Source of the DNA: Photobacterium sp. GJ3
Lineage (GTDB): Bacteria; Pseudomonadota; Gammaproteobacteria; Enterobacterales; Vibrionaceae
Length of the DNA stretch: 64,000 nucleotides
Assembly (NCBI RefSeq): GCF_018199995.1
Contig: NZ_CP073578.1
Coordinates: 372,001 to 436,000 of the forward strand
Reading direction: 5' to 3'
Shown: positions 26,701 through 35,239 of the stretch, piece after piece
How the letters are laid out: the number at the start of each line of letters is the position of its first letter
How positions within the stretch are numbered: position 1 is the first letter of the stretch
Program-made: the position numbers and the translations under genes
Notes under the pieces: generated by a model
Databases searched by the model: none
What the model was told of the DNA's origin: nothing
The model's input: the letters and a program-made list of their open reading frames with translations, nothing else

Positions 26701-27148
26701 AGGCCCAGTGATAGCGCTTGTAGATCAGCCGGTAGCGTTCCTGAACGATATAGTCTGACGAGGTATTGTCAACGGTATTTGTCAAGGGTTTGGTCGTCAG
26801 CATCTGGCTGTAATAATCGCCCCGGCTCGCTCCTTTACTGAGTCGGTTAATGTCCCCTAGCTGGCGGAAGGCGCCGACCAGTCCGTAGAAGCGCCCGCCA
26901 CTGGCATTGGCCAGTTCAGAACTGACAAAGCTTTGTATTTCAGATTCTTTTGAGGCAAAAAACGCGCTGAGTTGCTGACTTTTGTTATCCCGAAGCGAAG
27001 CCAGATGGTTGGTACTTTGTTCTGCAAGATCCCGGGTGTGGGAGTGGAGGAAAAACAGGGATGATAACGTCAGAGGGATCAGGCTGAGCATGAGAAAAGC
27101 CAGCATAAGGGTATGCTGAAGACGTTTAAACCGTGTGGTTTTCTGCAT
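23714..27148 (-). CDS. chiS: chitin catabolic cascade sensor ChiS (orphan hybrid kinase / DNA-binding regulator)
   Basis: 1144 residues from the ATG at 27148 (frame open to 27217). N-terminal membrane helix (about 12-34), large periplasmic domain (35-365), second helix (about 368-390), HAMP (391-445), coiled coil, HisKA with His483 (TTSHELRTPLHG), ATPase boxes (GNAIKYT, DTGQGIP, GLGLS), receiver with Asp786 (LLDVMMPGMSG), a PAS-like segment, and a C-terminal helical region (about 1055-1144, ending RNRIQRMVQG). In V. cholerae ChiS acts as a one-component membrane regulator: free CBP represses it, and its C-terminal domain binds the chb promoter directly. All these parts are present. No partner regulator gene is adjacent. 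Confidence 0.93.
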   Translation of the reverse strand: MQKTTRFKRLQHTLMLAFLMLSLIPLTLSSLFFLHSHTRDLAEQSTNHLASLRDNKSQQLSAFFASKESEIQSFVSSELANASGGRFYGLVGAFRQLGDINRLSKGASRGDYYSQMLTTKPLTNTVDNTSSDYIVQERYRLIYKRYHWAYEEYLKRSDFLDILLVDLDGNVVYTSQNQDLFAANLSQATAQFPALNETFLSIQSLTNQYRVRQSQHARQQTGERESEPLPVAFTDFTAEHADGSATAWFAAPIIQHGYLHSYAFFQLNNQALASVMINSREGSQSVQTLLVGPDHSLRLPKENDLPQQLSSKSIDAALAGQAGVGSLHNYQNIPVLSAYAPIDVLGHQWALAVELPEQEAFSRIHKLEEFFLLAILAAVIGVTLTAHWLSNYITAPLLRLTWAAEQVSAGDLDQKITSTDRRDEIGRLAISFARMQRSIREKITLIREQNKELEQNLAVIQQQNDELQTADKLKDEFLATTSHELRTPLHGMVGIAEALMAGANGPVQSGQARQLEMMISSGQRLTRLVDDLLDYHKMRYGDLDIQPHAVDLAAANRLVLELSSHLLDNKPVRIINQIQPDLPLVLADEQRLEQILYNLVGNAIKYTTEGKIILSATILENQVRIQVVDTGQGIPSEQLEHIFEPLVQANIGAPNYRQGAGLGLSITRQLIELMGGSLYVSSQPMIGTTFSFTLPLATADEIARSKQCRVQTHFQAPRQEPHVIESGDLPEQADGELLLVVDDEPVNLQVVTSFLRMSGFRVITAENGPQALQLLDTHQPDLILLDVMMPGMSGYEVCQQLRTRFSLIELPVIMLSALGQVQDRVKGFEYGANDYLSKPFHKDELTARIRAHLQAAQAERQRQENVTLQQEIQHREAVQAALLDTQTRLLGLLETTSEAILCVRNDGRIRYANHAAGQLFLRSPEQLERLSIQDILLTQLPDHIEQNRHYSGELTYRIQDENLTLATDLIQLPEASGLSQMFLFDSQGPSSEERIALLENAVDVLSGFAADGDKHSLQQLRALGDEFSQLADRLDHGQPDKADQLRELLVEVMKASLHVWESQTGKTKFDLAEESGLWRVYLDRSTLQTRTLDKYLHVETLPKTPRWRTVISTLDFVLARCPKASPEREQMTEMRNRIQRMVQG

Positions 27149-27313
27149 GTCTGACGGACCTAATAACCTGAAGATGACAAGACGGTCTGAGATGCAATCT
27201 GTTTTGACGATTCTCACGTCACCTGTACGACTGCCATGTGTGCGCAGTCGCAGGAAATTGCATCAGAATCCCCGGTTATACTGAGTTTTTTTTCACAATC
27301 AAGGAAGTCTTGA

Positions 27314-27433
27314 ATGAAGCGTGTGCCAAGACACAATTTTGACGATCTTGACGGGGTGTGGGCTGAAAATGGCGGGATGAACCCCCTGCATGCAGTCAGT
27401 ACAGCAGGGGATTCGGGTTATTTTTTCGCGTGA
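27314..27433 (+). CDS. possible 39-residue small ORF in chiS-rsmC gap
   Basis: ATG preceded by AAGGAAG at 7-base spacing and, further up, a TATACT hexamer. The frame (MKRVPRHNFDDLDGVWAENG...) runs 39 codons and its last 16 bases overlap the end of the convergent rsmC gene. It lies opposite the probable rsmC terminator hairpin (cccctgc / gcagggg, 27383-27410), which argues against coding. No known family. Reported as a weak candidate only. Confidence 0.2.
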   Translation: MKRVPRHNFDDLDGVWAENGGMNPLHAVSTAGDSGYFFA

Positions 27434-28458
27434 TAAATTGAGAACTTATTGTTCTTCGCACGAATATCAACGTTGCCTAATGTACGTTCCAGTAACGGCG
27501 GATATTGCAGGAAGTTATTCGCGACGATCACCAGTTCTCCCTGAGAAGTCAGGTGAGCAGGCGATTGTTCGATAAACTGCTCTGTTGCGGCGTAGAAGGT
27601 CTTCAGCCCAGCATGGAAGGGCGGGTTACTGATCAGGAAGTCGTATTGATCCGGCAGCGCAGCGTAGACATCCGTTGCCACGAAGTGACCTTCCAGATGA
27701 TTTTCACGGAAAGTTTCCCGGGCCGATGCAATGGCCAGTGCACTGACATCAGCCAGATCAATTTGGATGTCCGGATATCGCGTTTTCAGCACGGCGCCAA
27801 TCACGCCCGCACCACAGCCGAAATCCAGCACGCGGCCGGTCAGATCCGGCAGGTTGTCGATCAGCAGTCGTGATCCCTGATCGAATTCGCCATGGCTGAA
27901 TACACCCGGCAGTGACCGGATCGTCAGCGTATGTTCTCCGACGGTCAGCGGATAACTGCGGAACCAGTCATTCAGATTGAAGGCCGGGGCAGTTTCCTGA
28001 CACCGTCCCCAGTAGAAGCTACAGCGGCGGGCAGAATCGTATTTATTGAGCGGCCCATAGGGGGTAAACATTTTTTCGGCGCTGCGCACACCACTGCGGT
28101 TTTCACCCACAATGCAGATTTCAGTGTCCTTACCACAGAGTGACATCAGCATGGCCATCAGGTAGTTGGCTTCTGCTTTGGCTTTCGGCCAGTACAGCAG
28201 TACCATGTCGATATCTTTGACATCATCCGCTGACAGTTCAGCGCCAAAGTGACTGCTGATTGAATCAAAGCGGTTCAGTGCCAGATGCTGACCATAATGG
28301 GTGGTGAAGACTTGAACCTGTGCAGCAACCTTGGCTAATTCGACGGGATACAGATCGTCCAGTTCACCGGCGACCAGGACATGGCGATCGATGAAAAAGT
28401 CGGATTGGCGTGCAACGACCTGACTGGCCGCGCTGAAAGTTGCAGCATTGGAAGACAT
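27418..28458 (-). CDS. rsmC: 16S rRNA (guanine1207-N2)-methyltransferase RsmC
   Basis: 346 residues from ATG 28458 (MSSNAATFSAASQ); the frame is open further to 28506 but this start matches the family. Duplicated methyltransferase fold: a degenerate N-terminal half and an active C-terminal half with SAM motif I VLDFGCGAGVIG (210-221) and the catalytic NPPFH (278-282). It uses SAM to methylate G1207 of 16S rRNA in the 30S subunit (EC 2.1.1.172). Monocistronic between chiS and the AI-2E permease gene. Confidence 0.93.
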   Translation of the reverse strand: MSSNAATFSAASQVVARQSDFFIDRHVLVAGELDDLYPVELAKVAAQVQVFTTHYGQHLALNRFDSISSHFGAELSADDVKDIDMVLLYWPKAKAEANYLMAMLMSLCGKDTEICIVGENRSGVRSAEKMFTPYGPLNKYDSARRCSFYWGRCQETAPAFNLNDWFRSYPLTVGEHTLTIRSLPGVFSHGEFDQGSRLLIDNLPDLTGRVLDFGCGAGVIGAVLKTRYPDIQIDLADVSALAIASARETFRENHLEGHFVATDVYAALPDQYDFLISNPPFHAGLKTFYAATEQFIEQSPAHLTSQGELVIVANNFLQYPPLLERTLGNVDIRAKNNKFSIYHAKK

Positions 28459-28532
28459 GATTGCCCCTGTGGGTGATTCTGATTTCGGGCGCGAATTGTT
28501 CCACAAAAGCGCCCGGATGGAAAGTGAGCCGA

Positions 28533-29611
28533 TTATTCAGCGTCCTGCTTTTCCAGGAAATCTTTAAACTCCACTTCATAAAGTTTAAACAACACCAGCG
28601 TGACCGAAAAGATGATCGGTCCGTAGATCAGACCAATCAGGCCAAACAGGTGCAGACCGCCCAGAATCGAGAAAAAGATCAGCAAGGTGTTCATCCCGGA
28701 ATTGCCTTGCATCAGGAGCGGACGGACAAAGTTATCAATGGAACCAACCACAATGATGCCCCAGGCGATGAGAAAGACTGCCCATTCCCACTGATCGACC
28801 AGCAACAGATAGATGGAGGCTGGCAGCCAGATCAATGCGGTGCCAAAAACCGGAATAAAGGAGGCGAACGCCATCATGGAACCCCAGAACAAGCCCGGGA
28901 ATCCGGCCAGCCACATGGCAAATCCTCCCGCGATGCCTTGTGCCAGAGCCGTCAGAAACGATCCCATCACAGCCGATTTTGCCACTTTTTCGACTTCATC
29001 CAGCAAGGCATCTTCCTGACTGCGGGACAACGGCACCACATGGCGCAAGGTGGTGACGATTTTGTCATGGTCACGGAGCAGGAAGAAGAGCACGAACAGC
29101 ATCAGCATGAAACTGAGGATAAAGTTGGTTGCATCCCCAAGCAGCTTCGCACTGATGTTGAGGAGCTGTGACCCCAGTTTCGACGCAGCTGACGCCAGTT
29201 TCTGAACGATCGACTGAATGTCCAGACTCTCAAATGGAGACCATTTATTGATGGTCTGTAATGCGGTTTGTGCATAAGGGTGCGAGAGAATTTCTTTCGG
29301 ACCCCTTCGGTCAGCCAGGCGTAACTGTCTTTTGAAAAGGTTGAACCTTGCTGCACGATCGATGCAAAGACAATCAGCACCGGGATCACAATGATAAAGG
29401 TCAGAATGATACAGGAAAGCATCGCGGAGCGGTTCGGGCGGCCCAGCTTGCCCTCGATTTTCGCATGTAGCGGATAAAACAGCAGCGAGATGATAAAGGC
29501 CATCACGATCGGGCCGAGGTAGGGCTCAATCAGCCGGTAACTGGCGTAAGCCGCCAGTACAAGGGCAGCAACGAGCATCCAGTGTCGAGATTGGGGTTGA
29601 AAATTATTCAC
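28533..29611 (-). CDS. AI-2E family transporter / PerM-like permease (frameshifted)
   Basis: Repaired length 359 residues. Two hydrophobic pairs at the N-terminus (about 12-30 and 33-50, then 65-85), a soluble central helical section, and a C-terminal block of membrane helices with the conserved GSIDNFVRPLLMQGNSGMNTLL and GGLHLFGLIGLIYGPI motifs of the AI-2E/UPF0118 family. Members have been linked to autoinducer-2 export or ion/proton antiport; the substrate here is unknown. The frame breaks at the C4 run 29302-29305 (coding-strand GGGG). One extra G gives EGGPKEILSHPYAQ and joins the two frames (29611-29102 and 29108-28533). Confidence 0.82.
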
Positions 29612-29868
29612 ATGAAGGTCTTCCGTTCACCAAGGCAGGGGCAAATATCATTACACCGAGCCAAAGCTACCGCAAGGTCACTGTTCTTTCAAAGTTACTG
29701 ATTGATTGAGGTTTTAGCGATACATCTCACTATTTTATCAAAATTGAAGCATGCACTGAGCTGATTGAGGGAATAAATGAGGCTTTACCCGGTTAATTCA
29801 TTTTGGAGGCAATTTTTAGCACGGCTGTTGACTCGTTGTGCAGGGTACCGGTGAAAAAGGAAAATGGA

Positions 29869-30402
29869 ATGAAAATAAAAGTAATTGCAGGTTTGTCGTG
29901 TTTGATGGCATTGAGTGTTCAAGCGGAAGAGTTCTCTCCGTTTGTCGATAAGAAAGGAGAGATTTCGTTACCGGATGATTTTCGCAATACGATGTCACAT
30001 TTAGGCTCATGGTATGTCCCTCAAGGCGATGCCAGTGGATTCCATGATGTTTACATGCCTGCCGATCAGGTGGCTCAGTATCGTGAAAGCGGTCAGTTTC
30101 CGGATGGTGCCGTGATTGTGAAAGAGTTACGCCATTCTGCCAGTGGTGCGTACACCACAGGGGCTGGTGTTTCGCATGCAACGGAAATGGTGAAGCAGAC
30201 GTTTGTCATGATTAAAGACAGTCAGGGCCGCTTTAGCGATTCCGGTAACTGGGGCGAAGGCTGGGGCTGGGCCTTATTTAAAGTGGGGCAGAAGAAAAAC
30301 GCTTCCATGAATTACAAAACGGACTGCTTAGGTTGCCATATTCCAGCAAAGCAGCATGATTACGTTTATACGGAAGGTTATCCGACATTACATGCCAAGT
30401 AG
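29869..30402 (+). CDS. cytochrome P460-family protein
   Basis: 177 residues with signal peptide (cleavage near residue 19, VQA-EEF) and one c-type haem site CLGCH close to the C-terminus (about residues 160-164). The order FRNTMSHLGSWYVP ... ELRHSASG ... WGWALF ... NYKTDCLGCHIPAK resembles cytochrome P460 family proteins. Characterised members oxidise hydroxylamine or bind NO, others have no known role, and the lysine cross-link cannot be predicted from sequence alone. Start chosen at ATG 29869 with AAGGA upstream. Monocistronic, with its own terminator. Confidence 0.75.
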   Translation: MKIKVIAGLSCLMALSVQAEEFSPFVDKKGEISLPDDFRNTMSHLGSWYVPQGDASGFHDVYMPADQVAQYRESGQFPDGAVIVKELRHSASGAYTTGAGVSHATEMVKQTFVMIKDSQGRFSDSGNWGEGWGWALFKVGQKKNASMNYKTDCLGCHIPAKQHDYVYTEGYPTLHAK

Positions 30403-30435
30403 TCTTTCGGGATGTTTTGACTGAACGACAGAACC

Positions 30436-30469
30436 AAGCCAGACACTGAATAGCGTCTGGCTTGTTTTT
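30436..30469 (+). terminator. rho-independent terminator after cytochrome P460 gene
   Basis: Nine-base perfect stem aagccagac / gtctggctt with a 10-base loop, followed by GTTTTTG, between the convergent P460 and hemL genes. Confidence 0.8.
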
Positions 30470-30472
30470 GGA

Positions 30473-31767
30473 TTACTTCGCTTCTTCAGCCAGCGTCGCA
30501 AAGGCGTACTCAGCCGCTTCAAGCGTTGCGTGAATTTCTTTCTCGCCGTGTGCCAGTGAGGTAAAGCAGGCTTCATAGGCGGACGGTGCAAGATAAACAC
30601 CTTTTTCAAGCATCAGATTGAAGAAGCGCTTAAAGCGTTCCACATCGCAGCGGGCGACGTCCTGATAGTTGTGCACCTCGGCCTGATCGGTAAAGAAGAA
30701 GCCGAACATGGCACCCACCTGATTGGTCACCAGCGGAATGCTGTATTTGTCAGCCAGAGCCTGGAAGCCTTCAGCCAGACGCTGTGTGGCCTGCGCCAGA
30801 CGTTTTTCGTTGCCTTCCTGGGTCAGCACCGACAGACAAGCGTAACCTGCAGCTATGGCAACCGGGTTGCCAGACAGCGTTCCCGCCTGATACACCGGAC
30901 CGGTTGGAGCGATATAGGCCATGACTTCACGACGACCGCCAAATGCACCGACCGGCATACCGCCCCGATGATTTTACCCAGTGTGGTCAGATCCGGTTTC
31001 ACATCGTAGTAAGCCTGCGCACCGCCGTGAGCGACACGGAAGCCGGTCATCACTTCGTCCAGAATCAGCAATGCGCCGAATTCGTCACAAATGTCGCGCA
31101 GTCCCTGCAGGAAGCCCGGGACTGGCGGAATGCAGTTCATGTTGCCCGCAACAGGTTCAACGATGATACAGGCGATCTGCTCCGGGTTTTCTGCAAAGGC
31201 AGCCCGTACGGAGTCCAGATCGTTAAAGGTGCAGGTCAGGGTATGTTTGGCGAAATCTGCCGGCACGCCCGGAGAGCTTGGCTGGCCCAGCGTTAGTGCA
31301 CCTGAGCCGGCTTTCACCAGCAGACAGTCTGCGTGACCGTGGTAGCAGCCTTCGAATTTGATGATTTTGTCACGGCCGGTAAACCCACGCGCCAGACGAA
31401 TCGCACTCATGGTTGCTTCTGTGCCTGAGCTGACCATACGGACCATCTCCATGGACGGCACCAGATGGGAAACCAGCTCAGCCATGGTGATTTCCATCTC
31501 CGTCGGGGCGCCAAAGCTCAGCCCCTGACGTGCAGCATCAATCACGGCATCACGAATTGCGACATGATTGTGGCCAAGGATCATCGGGCCCCATGAGCCG
31601 ACGTAGTCGATATACGCTTTGCCGTCGGCGTCAAAAATGTAGGCACCGTCGGCACGATCGATAAATAGCGGATCACCGCCCACGCCAGCGAATGCGCGGA
31701 CCGGAGAGTTCACACCGCCAGGAATGGTTTGTTGTGCTTTGGCAAATAGTTCAGCCGATTTGCTCAT
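30473..31767 (-). CDS. hemL: glutamate-1-semialdehyde 2,1-aminomutase (frameshifted)
   Basis: Repaired length 431 residues. PLP enzyme turning glutamate 1-semialdehyde into 5-aminolevulinate for tetrapyrrole synthesis (EC 5.4.3.8). N-terminal [15 protein letters not shown], the PLP-site [12 protein letters not shown] (234-245) and the catalytic Lys265 (TTLGKIIG) are all visible. The frame breaks just after Lys265, in the C4 run at 30963-30966. Adding one G on the coding strand restores [15 protein letters not shown]. Since hemL is needed for haem in bacteria using the C5 pathway, a real knock-out is unlikely. Divergent from erpA, an arrangement also close to that of enteric bacteria. Confidence 0.92.
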
Positions 31768-31962
31768 GATGATTTCCTGTAATCCTTGGTGAAGAAGGCG
31801 CTATTGTACGGAAATGCGTTTGGGTTGGCGAGCGTACATTTCTCGCGGCGATACAGACAAAAAGCGGTCAATCATGGTCAATACTTGAACGCAGCACTCA
31901 GGTATTAGATAATCGTGACAAAAGGTCAGATGGCCGAAGAATTTTAAATTGAGAGGTTGCTC

Positions 31963-32304
31963 ATGAGCGATGCCAGTTTCCCGCTGAACTTTTCTGACGT
32001 TGCAGCGAACAAGGTAAAAACGCTGATAGCGGAAGAGGAAAACCCTAATCTGAAGCTGCGCGTGTACATCACGGGTGGCGGATGCAGTGGCTTCCAGTAC
32101 GGTTTTACCTTTGACGAGAAAGTCAACGAAGGTGATATGACGATTGAGAACAGTGGTGTGACCCTGGTGGTTGACCCGATGAGCCTGCAGTATCTGATGG
32201 GGGGAACCGTCGATTATACCGAAGGTCTGGAAGGTTCCCGTTTCTTTGTCAATAACCCGAATGCCACCACCACGTGTGGCTGTGGCGCATCTTTCAGTGT
32301 GTAA
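31963..32304 (+). CDS. erpA: iron-sulfur cluster insertion protein ErpA
   Basis: 113 residues, A-type Fe-S carrier. It delivers clusters to apo-proteins such as IspG/IspH. The three cluster ligands Cys41, Cys105 and Cys107 are in place (GGGCSGFQY and TTCGCGASF), with the usual spacing. ATG 31963 follows GAGAGG at six bases; an alternative TTG lies two codons upstream. The stop codon TAA itself forms the first base of a foldback repeat that fills the 3' region. Confidence 0.94.
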   Translation: MSDASFPLNFSDVAANKVKTLIAEEENPNLKLRVYITGGGCSGFQYGFTFDEKVNEGDMTIENSGVTLVVDPMSLQYLMGGTVDYTEGLEGSRFFVNNPNATTTCGCGASFSV

Positions 32305-32464
32305 TACCAATCGCAGTCAACCACGGGTCATCCTAGCTGGTTCAAATGCTCGATAACTGCGTTAGATTTTTTGATTGTAGAATCACTACATATCTAAAAA
32401 TCTGCCTTGTTCTCGAACATTTTTCCTGCGCTAGTTCTGATCACTGACTGACTTTGATTGGTAT
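32304..32464. repeat. 161-bp foldback repeat (MITE-like), copy A
   Basis: Bounded by perfect 9-bp terminal inverted repeats ATACCAATC / GATTGGTAT, with further imperfect symmetry inward along both arms (for example ctagctgg...ctcgataactgcg...agattttt mirrored from the other end), so the whole element can fold as one long hairpin. A second copy, in opposite orientation and roughly 90% alike by eye, lies at 58656-58817. It begins in the last base of the erpA stop codon. No coding capacity. I do not recognise it as a named family. Confidence 0.85.
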
Positions 32465-32486
32465 CACTGTTCGGGAAAACCGGATG

Positions 32487-32524
32487 ACAAAAAAGCCGTC
32501 ACTTTTCAGTGGCGGCTTTTTTTA
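32487..32524. terminator. bidirectional terminator between erpA and mepM-like gene
   Basis: AAAAAAGCCGTCAC pairs with GTGGCGGCTTTTTTT (one G-U pair) around a 6-base loop. A-rich and T-rich flanks on both sides suit termination of both convergent genes. Confidence 0.85.
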
Positions 32525-32535
32525 TCCTTTATCCT

Positions 32536-33864
32536 TTAACCTTGTGCCGGGAACAGGCTGGCGTTGGTATTCGCTGCCAGCAGATGCCTGAACTGTGTCA
32601 ACTGGCCAAGACGTTCGTTGGCTTGCTGGATAAAGGCGGCTTTAGCCTTGCCACTCAGCGAGTCGGCCTGAGGAAGCGACACAGTTCTCGGGTTCTTATG
32701 AACCCCGTTAACCAGAAACTCATAGTGCAGGTGCGCCCCCGTAACCCGGCCGCTGCTGCCCAGCTTACCTATTGTTTGTCCCTGTTTCACCCGCTGACCG
32801 GTTTTCACCAGTCGCTTGCTCAAATGCAGGTATTTGGTGATGTAGGTCGAGCTGTGGCGGATAAAGACATAGTTGCCGTTAAATTGGTTGTAGCCGGATT
32901 TCATGACGATGCCATCACCGGCTGCCCAAATCGGGGTGCCTACCGGTGCCACATAATCTGTGCCCCGATGTGCTTTGACCTGCCCGGTGACCGGATGCAG
33001 GCGGCGCGGGTTGAAGTTGGAGCTCACATAACGGAAGTTCACCGGTGACCGCAAGAAGGCTTTCTGCATTGCCCGGCCTTCCGGATCATAATATTTGCCA
33101 TCTTTACTGTTGCGAATCGCCGTAAAGGTTTGTCCCAGGTTGGTGAAGGTCGCGGCCAGAATGTTGCCGCGGCCAATGGGTTCGCCTTCCACGTAACGCT
33201 CTTCAAACAACACGGAGAAGGTATCGCCTTCGCGAATGTCCAGCGCAAAGTCAATGTCCCAGCCAAAGATGCCGGCGATTTCCATGATTTGGTTTCCGGT
33301 CAACCCGGCATCGGATGCTGCATTCCAGAAACTGGAGGTAATGACGGCCTGTGCAAAATTCAGTTGGGTATCGACGGATTTGACTTCTTTACGGGAATGA
33401 AAGGTTTCGCCCTTGCGGGTGATGAACAGGGTTTCGGTTGCATTCATCGGCTGGATTAACTGAACCAGATCTTTATTTTCATCCAGTCCGAAACGGAGTT
33501 TATCGCCGGGGCGCAGGGTGATCAGCGATTTGGTGCCTTCATCGGCATTAATCAGCCGATAGAGCGTGGCCGGGCTGAGGCCGACTTTGTCGAAGACCAG
33601 GGCCAGACTTTCACCAGGCTCAATGACATGTTCCGTCCAGGCCAGTGGTGGCGGCAGTAAAGGAGGCGTTACCCCGCTGGCCTGAAGTTGCGGGCCGTCT
33701 ATGCTCAGTTCAAGCGGATAGGACTTGCCGATTTGGAACTTTCGCTCGGGCTGCGCCATTGCCTCGGGTTCCGGCAGCAGCATCAGAAGTACCGTCACTG
33801 CACTAATCAGGGTGATGAGAATCTGGTGCATCCGTGGCAACCGGGAAAATTTTGATATTAGCAT
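32536..33864 (-). CDS. mepM: M23 family murein DD-endopeptidase (MepM/YebA-like)
   Basis: 442 residues from ATG 33864. N-terminal membrane anchor or signal helix (about 15-37), an OapA/LysM-like middle region (70-150), a linker domain, and a C-terminal M23 metallopeptidase domain. The zinc/catalytic residues fit His299 and Asp303 (KAHRGTDYVAPVGTPI) and the HLH motif His378/His380 (GAHLHYEFLVNG). Family enzymes cut peptidoglycan cross-links to make room for growth. Acts in the periplasm. Divergent from tyrS. The longer frame to 33933 adds a non-conserved extension. Confidence 0.88.
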   Translation of the reverse strand: MLISKFSRLPRMHQILITLISAVTVLLMLLPEPEAMAQPERKFQIGKSYPLELSIDGPQLQASGVTPPLLPPPLAWTEHVIEPGESLALVFDKVGLSPATLYRLINADEGTKSLITLRPGDKLRFGLDENKDLVQLIQPMNATETLFITRKGETFHSRKEVKSVDTQLNFAQAVITSSFWNAASDAGLTGNQIMEIAGIFGWDIDFALDIREGDTFSVLFEERYVEGEPIGRGNILAATFTNLGQTFTAIRNSKDGKYYDPEGRAMQKAFLRSPVNFRYVSSNFNPRRLHPVTGQVKAHRGTDYVAPVGTPIWAAGDGIVMKSGYNQFNGNYVFIRHSSTYITKYLHLSKRLVKTGQRVKQGQTIGKLGSSGRVTGAHLHYEFLVNGVHKNPRTVSLPQADSLSGKAKAAFIQQANERLGQLTQFRHLLAANTNASLFPAQG

Positions 33865-34001
33865 GTGATGGTTTTGATGTTGTTTTTGCGAATCAGTGAA
33901 AAATAAGACAAGCCTAAGTCTAACTGGTTTCAAAAAACATCGCTATTCAAGTAAGATTGCCCTTTATCATATTTATGCCAATTTTGTGGGAGTGAACAAG
34001 A

Positions 34002-35189
34002 ATGGCCAGCATTGAGCAAGCGTTAGCGGAAATTAAGCGCGGGGTCGACGAACTGATCCCGGAAGAAGAGTTGATTGCCAAACTGAAAGAAAACCGCCCT
34101 CTGCGTATTAAACTGGGCGCAGATCCAACGGCGCCGGACATTCATCTGGGCCACACGGTGATCCTGAACAAGCTGCGCACGTTCCAGGAACTGGGCCATG
34201 AAGTGACTTTCCTGATTGGTGACTTTACCGGCATGGTGGGTGACCCGACCGGTAAAAACACCACGCGTCCGCCGCTGACCCGTGAAGATGTGCTGCGCAA
34301 TGCTGAAACCTATAAAGAGCAGGTATTCAAAATCCTGGATCCGGCTAAAACAAAAATTGAGTTCAACTCCTCCTGGCTGTCGGAACTGGGTGCTGAAGGC
34401 ATGATCCGTCTGGCCGCCAGTCAAACCGTTGCCCGGATGCTGGAACGTGACGATTTCAAAAAGCGCTATAACGAAGGCCGTCCAATCGCCATTCATGAAT
34501 TCATGTACCCGCTGCTGCAAGGCTACGATTCTGTGGCAATGAAAACAGACGTTGAGCTGGGCGGTACGGATCAGAAGTTCAACCTGCTGATGGGCCGTGA
34601 GCTGCAAAAAGCGGAAGGTCAGAAGCCGCAGGTTGTGCTGACGATGCCACTGCTGGTGGGTCTGGACGGCGTGAAGAAGATGTCCAAGTCGGCCCACAAC
34701 TATATCGGCATTACAGAAGCGCCGACCGAAATGTTCGGCAAGATCATGTCGATTTCTGATGATCTGATGTGGAACTACTACGAACTGCTGTCTTTCCGTT
34801 CGCTGGAAGCGATTGAGCAACTGAAGCAGGAAATTGCTGATGGCCGGAACCCGCGTGATGTAAAAATTCTGCTGGCAAAAGAAATCATTGCCCGTTTCCA
34901 CTCTGAGGCGGACGCTGATGCAGCCGAGCAGGATTTCATCAACCGATTCCAGAAAGGCGCGATGCCGGATGAAATGCCTGAATTCGAATTTGAAGCGGGT
35001 GTGGCGATTGCCAACCTGCTGAAAGATGCGGATCTGGTGAATTCAACGTCTGATGCACTGCGGATGATCCGTCAGGGCGCCGTGAAAATCGACGGTGAAA
35101 AAGTAGATGACACCAAGCTGGAATTGTCTGCAGGCACTGCGGTATACCAGGTCGGCAAGCGGAAGTTTGCTCGGATCACCCTGAAGTAA
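34002..35189 (+). CDS. tyrS: tyrosyl-tRNA synthetase
   Basis: 395 residues, the shorter-spacing bacterial type (TyrRS-Z-like) with class I motifs HLGH (48-51) and KMSKS (226-230), and a C-terminal S4 RNA-binding domain (about 335-395, [15 protein letters not shown]). Charges tRNA-Tyr in the cytoplasm (EC 6.1.1.1). Intact, with its own terminator. No T-box or leader peptide is visible upstream. Confidence 0.96.
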   Translation: MASIEQALAEIKRGVDELIPEEELIAKLKENRPLRIKLGADPTAPDIHLGHTVILNKLRTFQELGHEVTFLIGDFTGMVGDPTGKNTTRPPLTREDVLRNAETYKEQVFKILDPAKTKIEFNSSWLSELGAEGMIRLAASQTVARMLERDDFKKRYNEGRPIAIHEFMYPLLQGYDSVAMKTDVELGGTDQKFNLLMGRELQKAEGQKPQVVLTMPLLVGLDGVKKMSKSAHNYIGITEAPTEMFGKIMSISDDLMWNYYELLSFRSLEAIEQLKQEIADGRNPRDVKILLAKEIIARFHSEADADAAEQDFINRFQKGAMPDEMPEFEFEAGVAIANLLKDADLVNSTSDALRMIRQGAVKIDGEKVDDTKLELSAGTAVYQVGKRKFARITLK

Positions 35190-35207
35190 GTTCAGGATGT
35201 TTAAGGG

Positions 35208-35233
35208 AAAGGCGCCGAATGGCGCCTTTTTTG
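35208..35233 (+). terminator. rho-independent terminator after tyrS
   Basis: Nine-base stem aaaggcgcc / ggcgccttt with a GAAT loop and a T run. It also faces the convergent flavodoxin gene that ends at 35240. Confidence 0.88.
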
Positions 35234-35239
35234 TCTCGG

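Noticed and set aside
32304-32464. Identification of the foldback repeat as ERIC or as an attC (VCR) site
   Set aside because: The ends and core do not match the ERIC consensus I know, and there are no integron attC boxes or cassette genes nearby.
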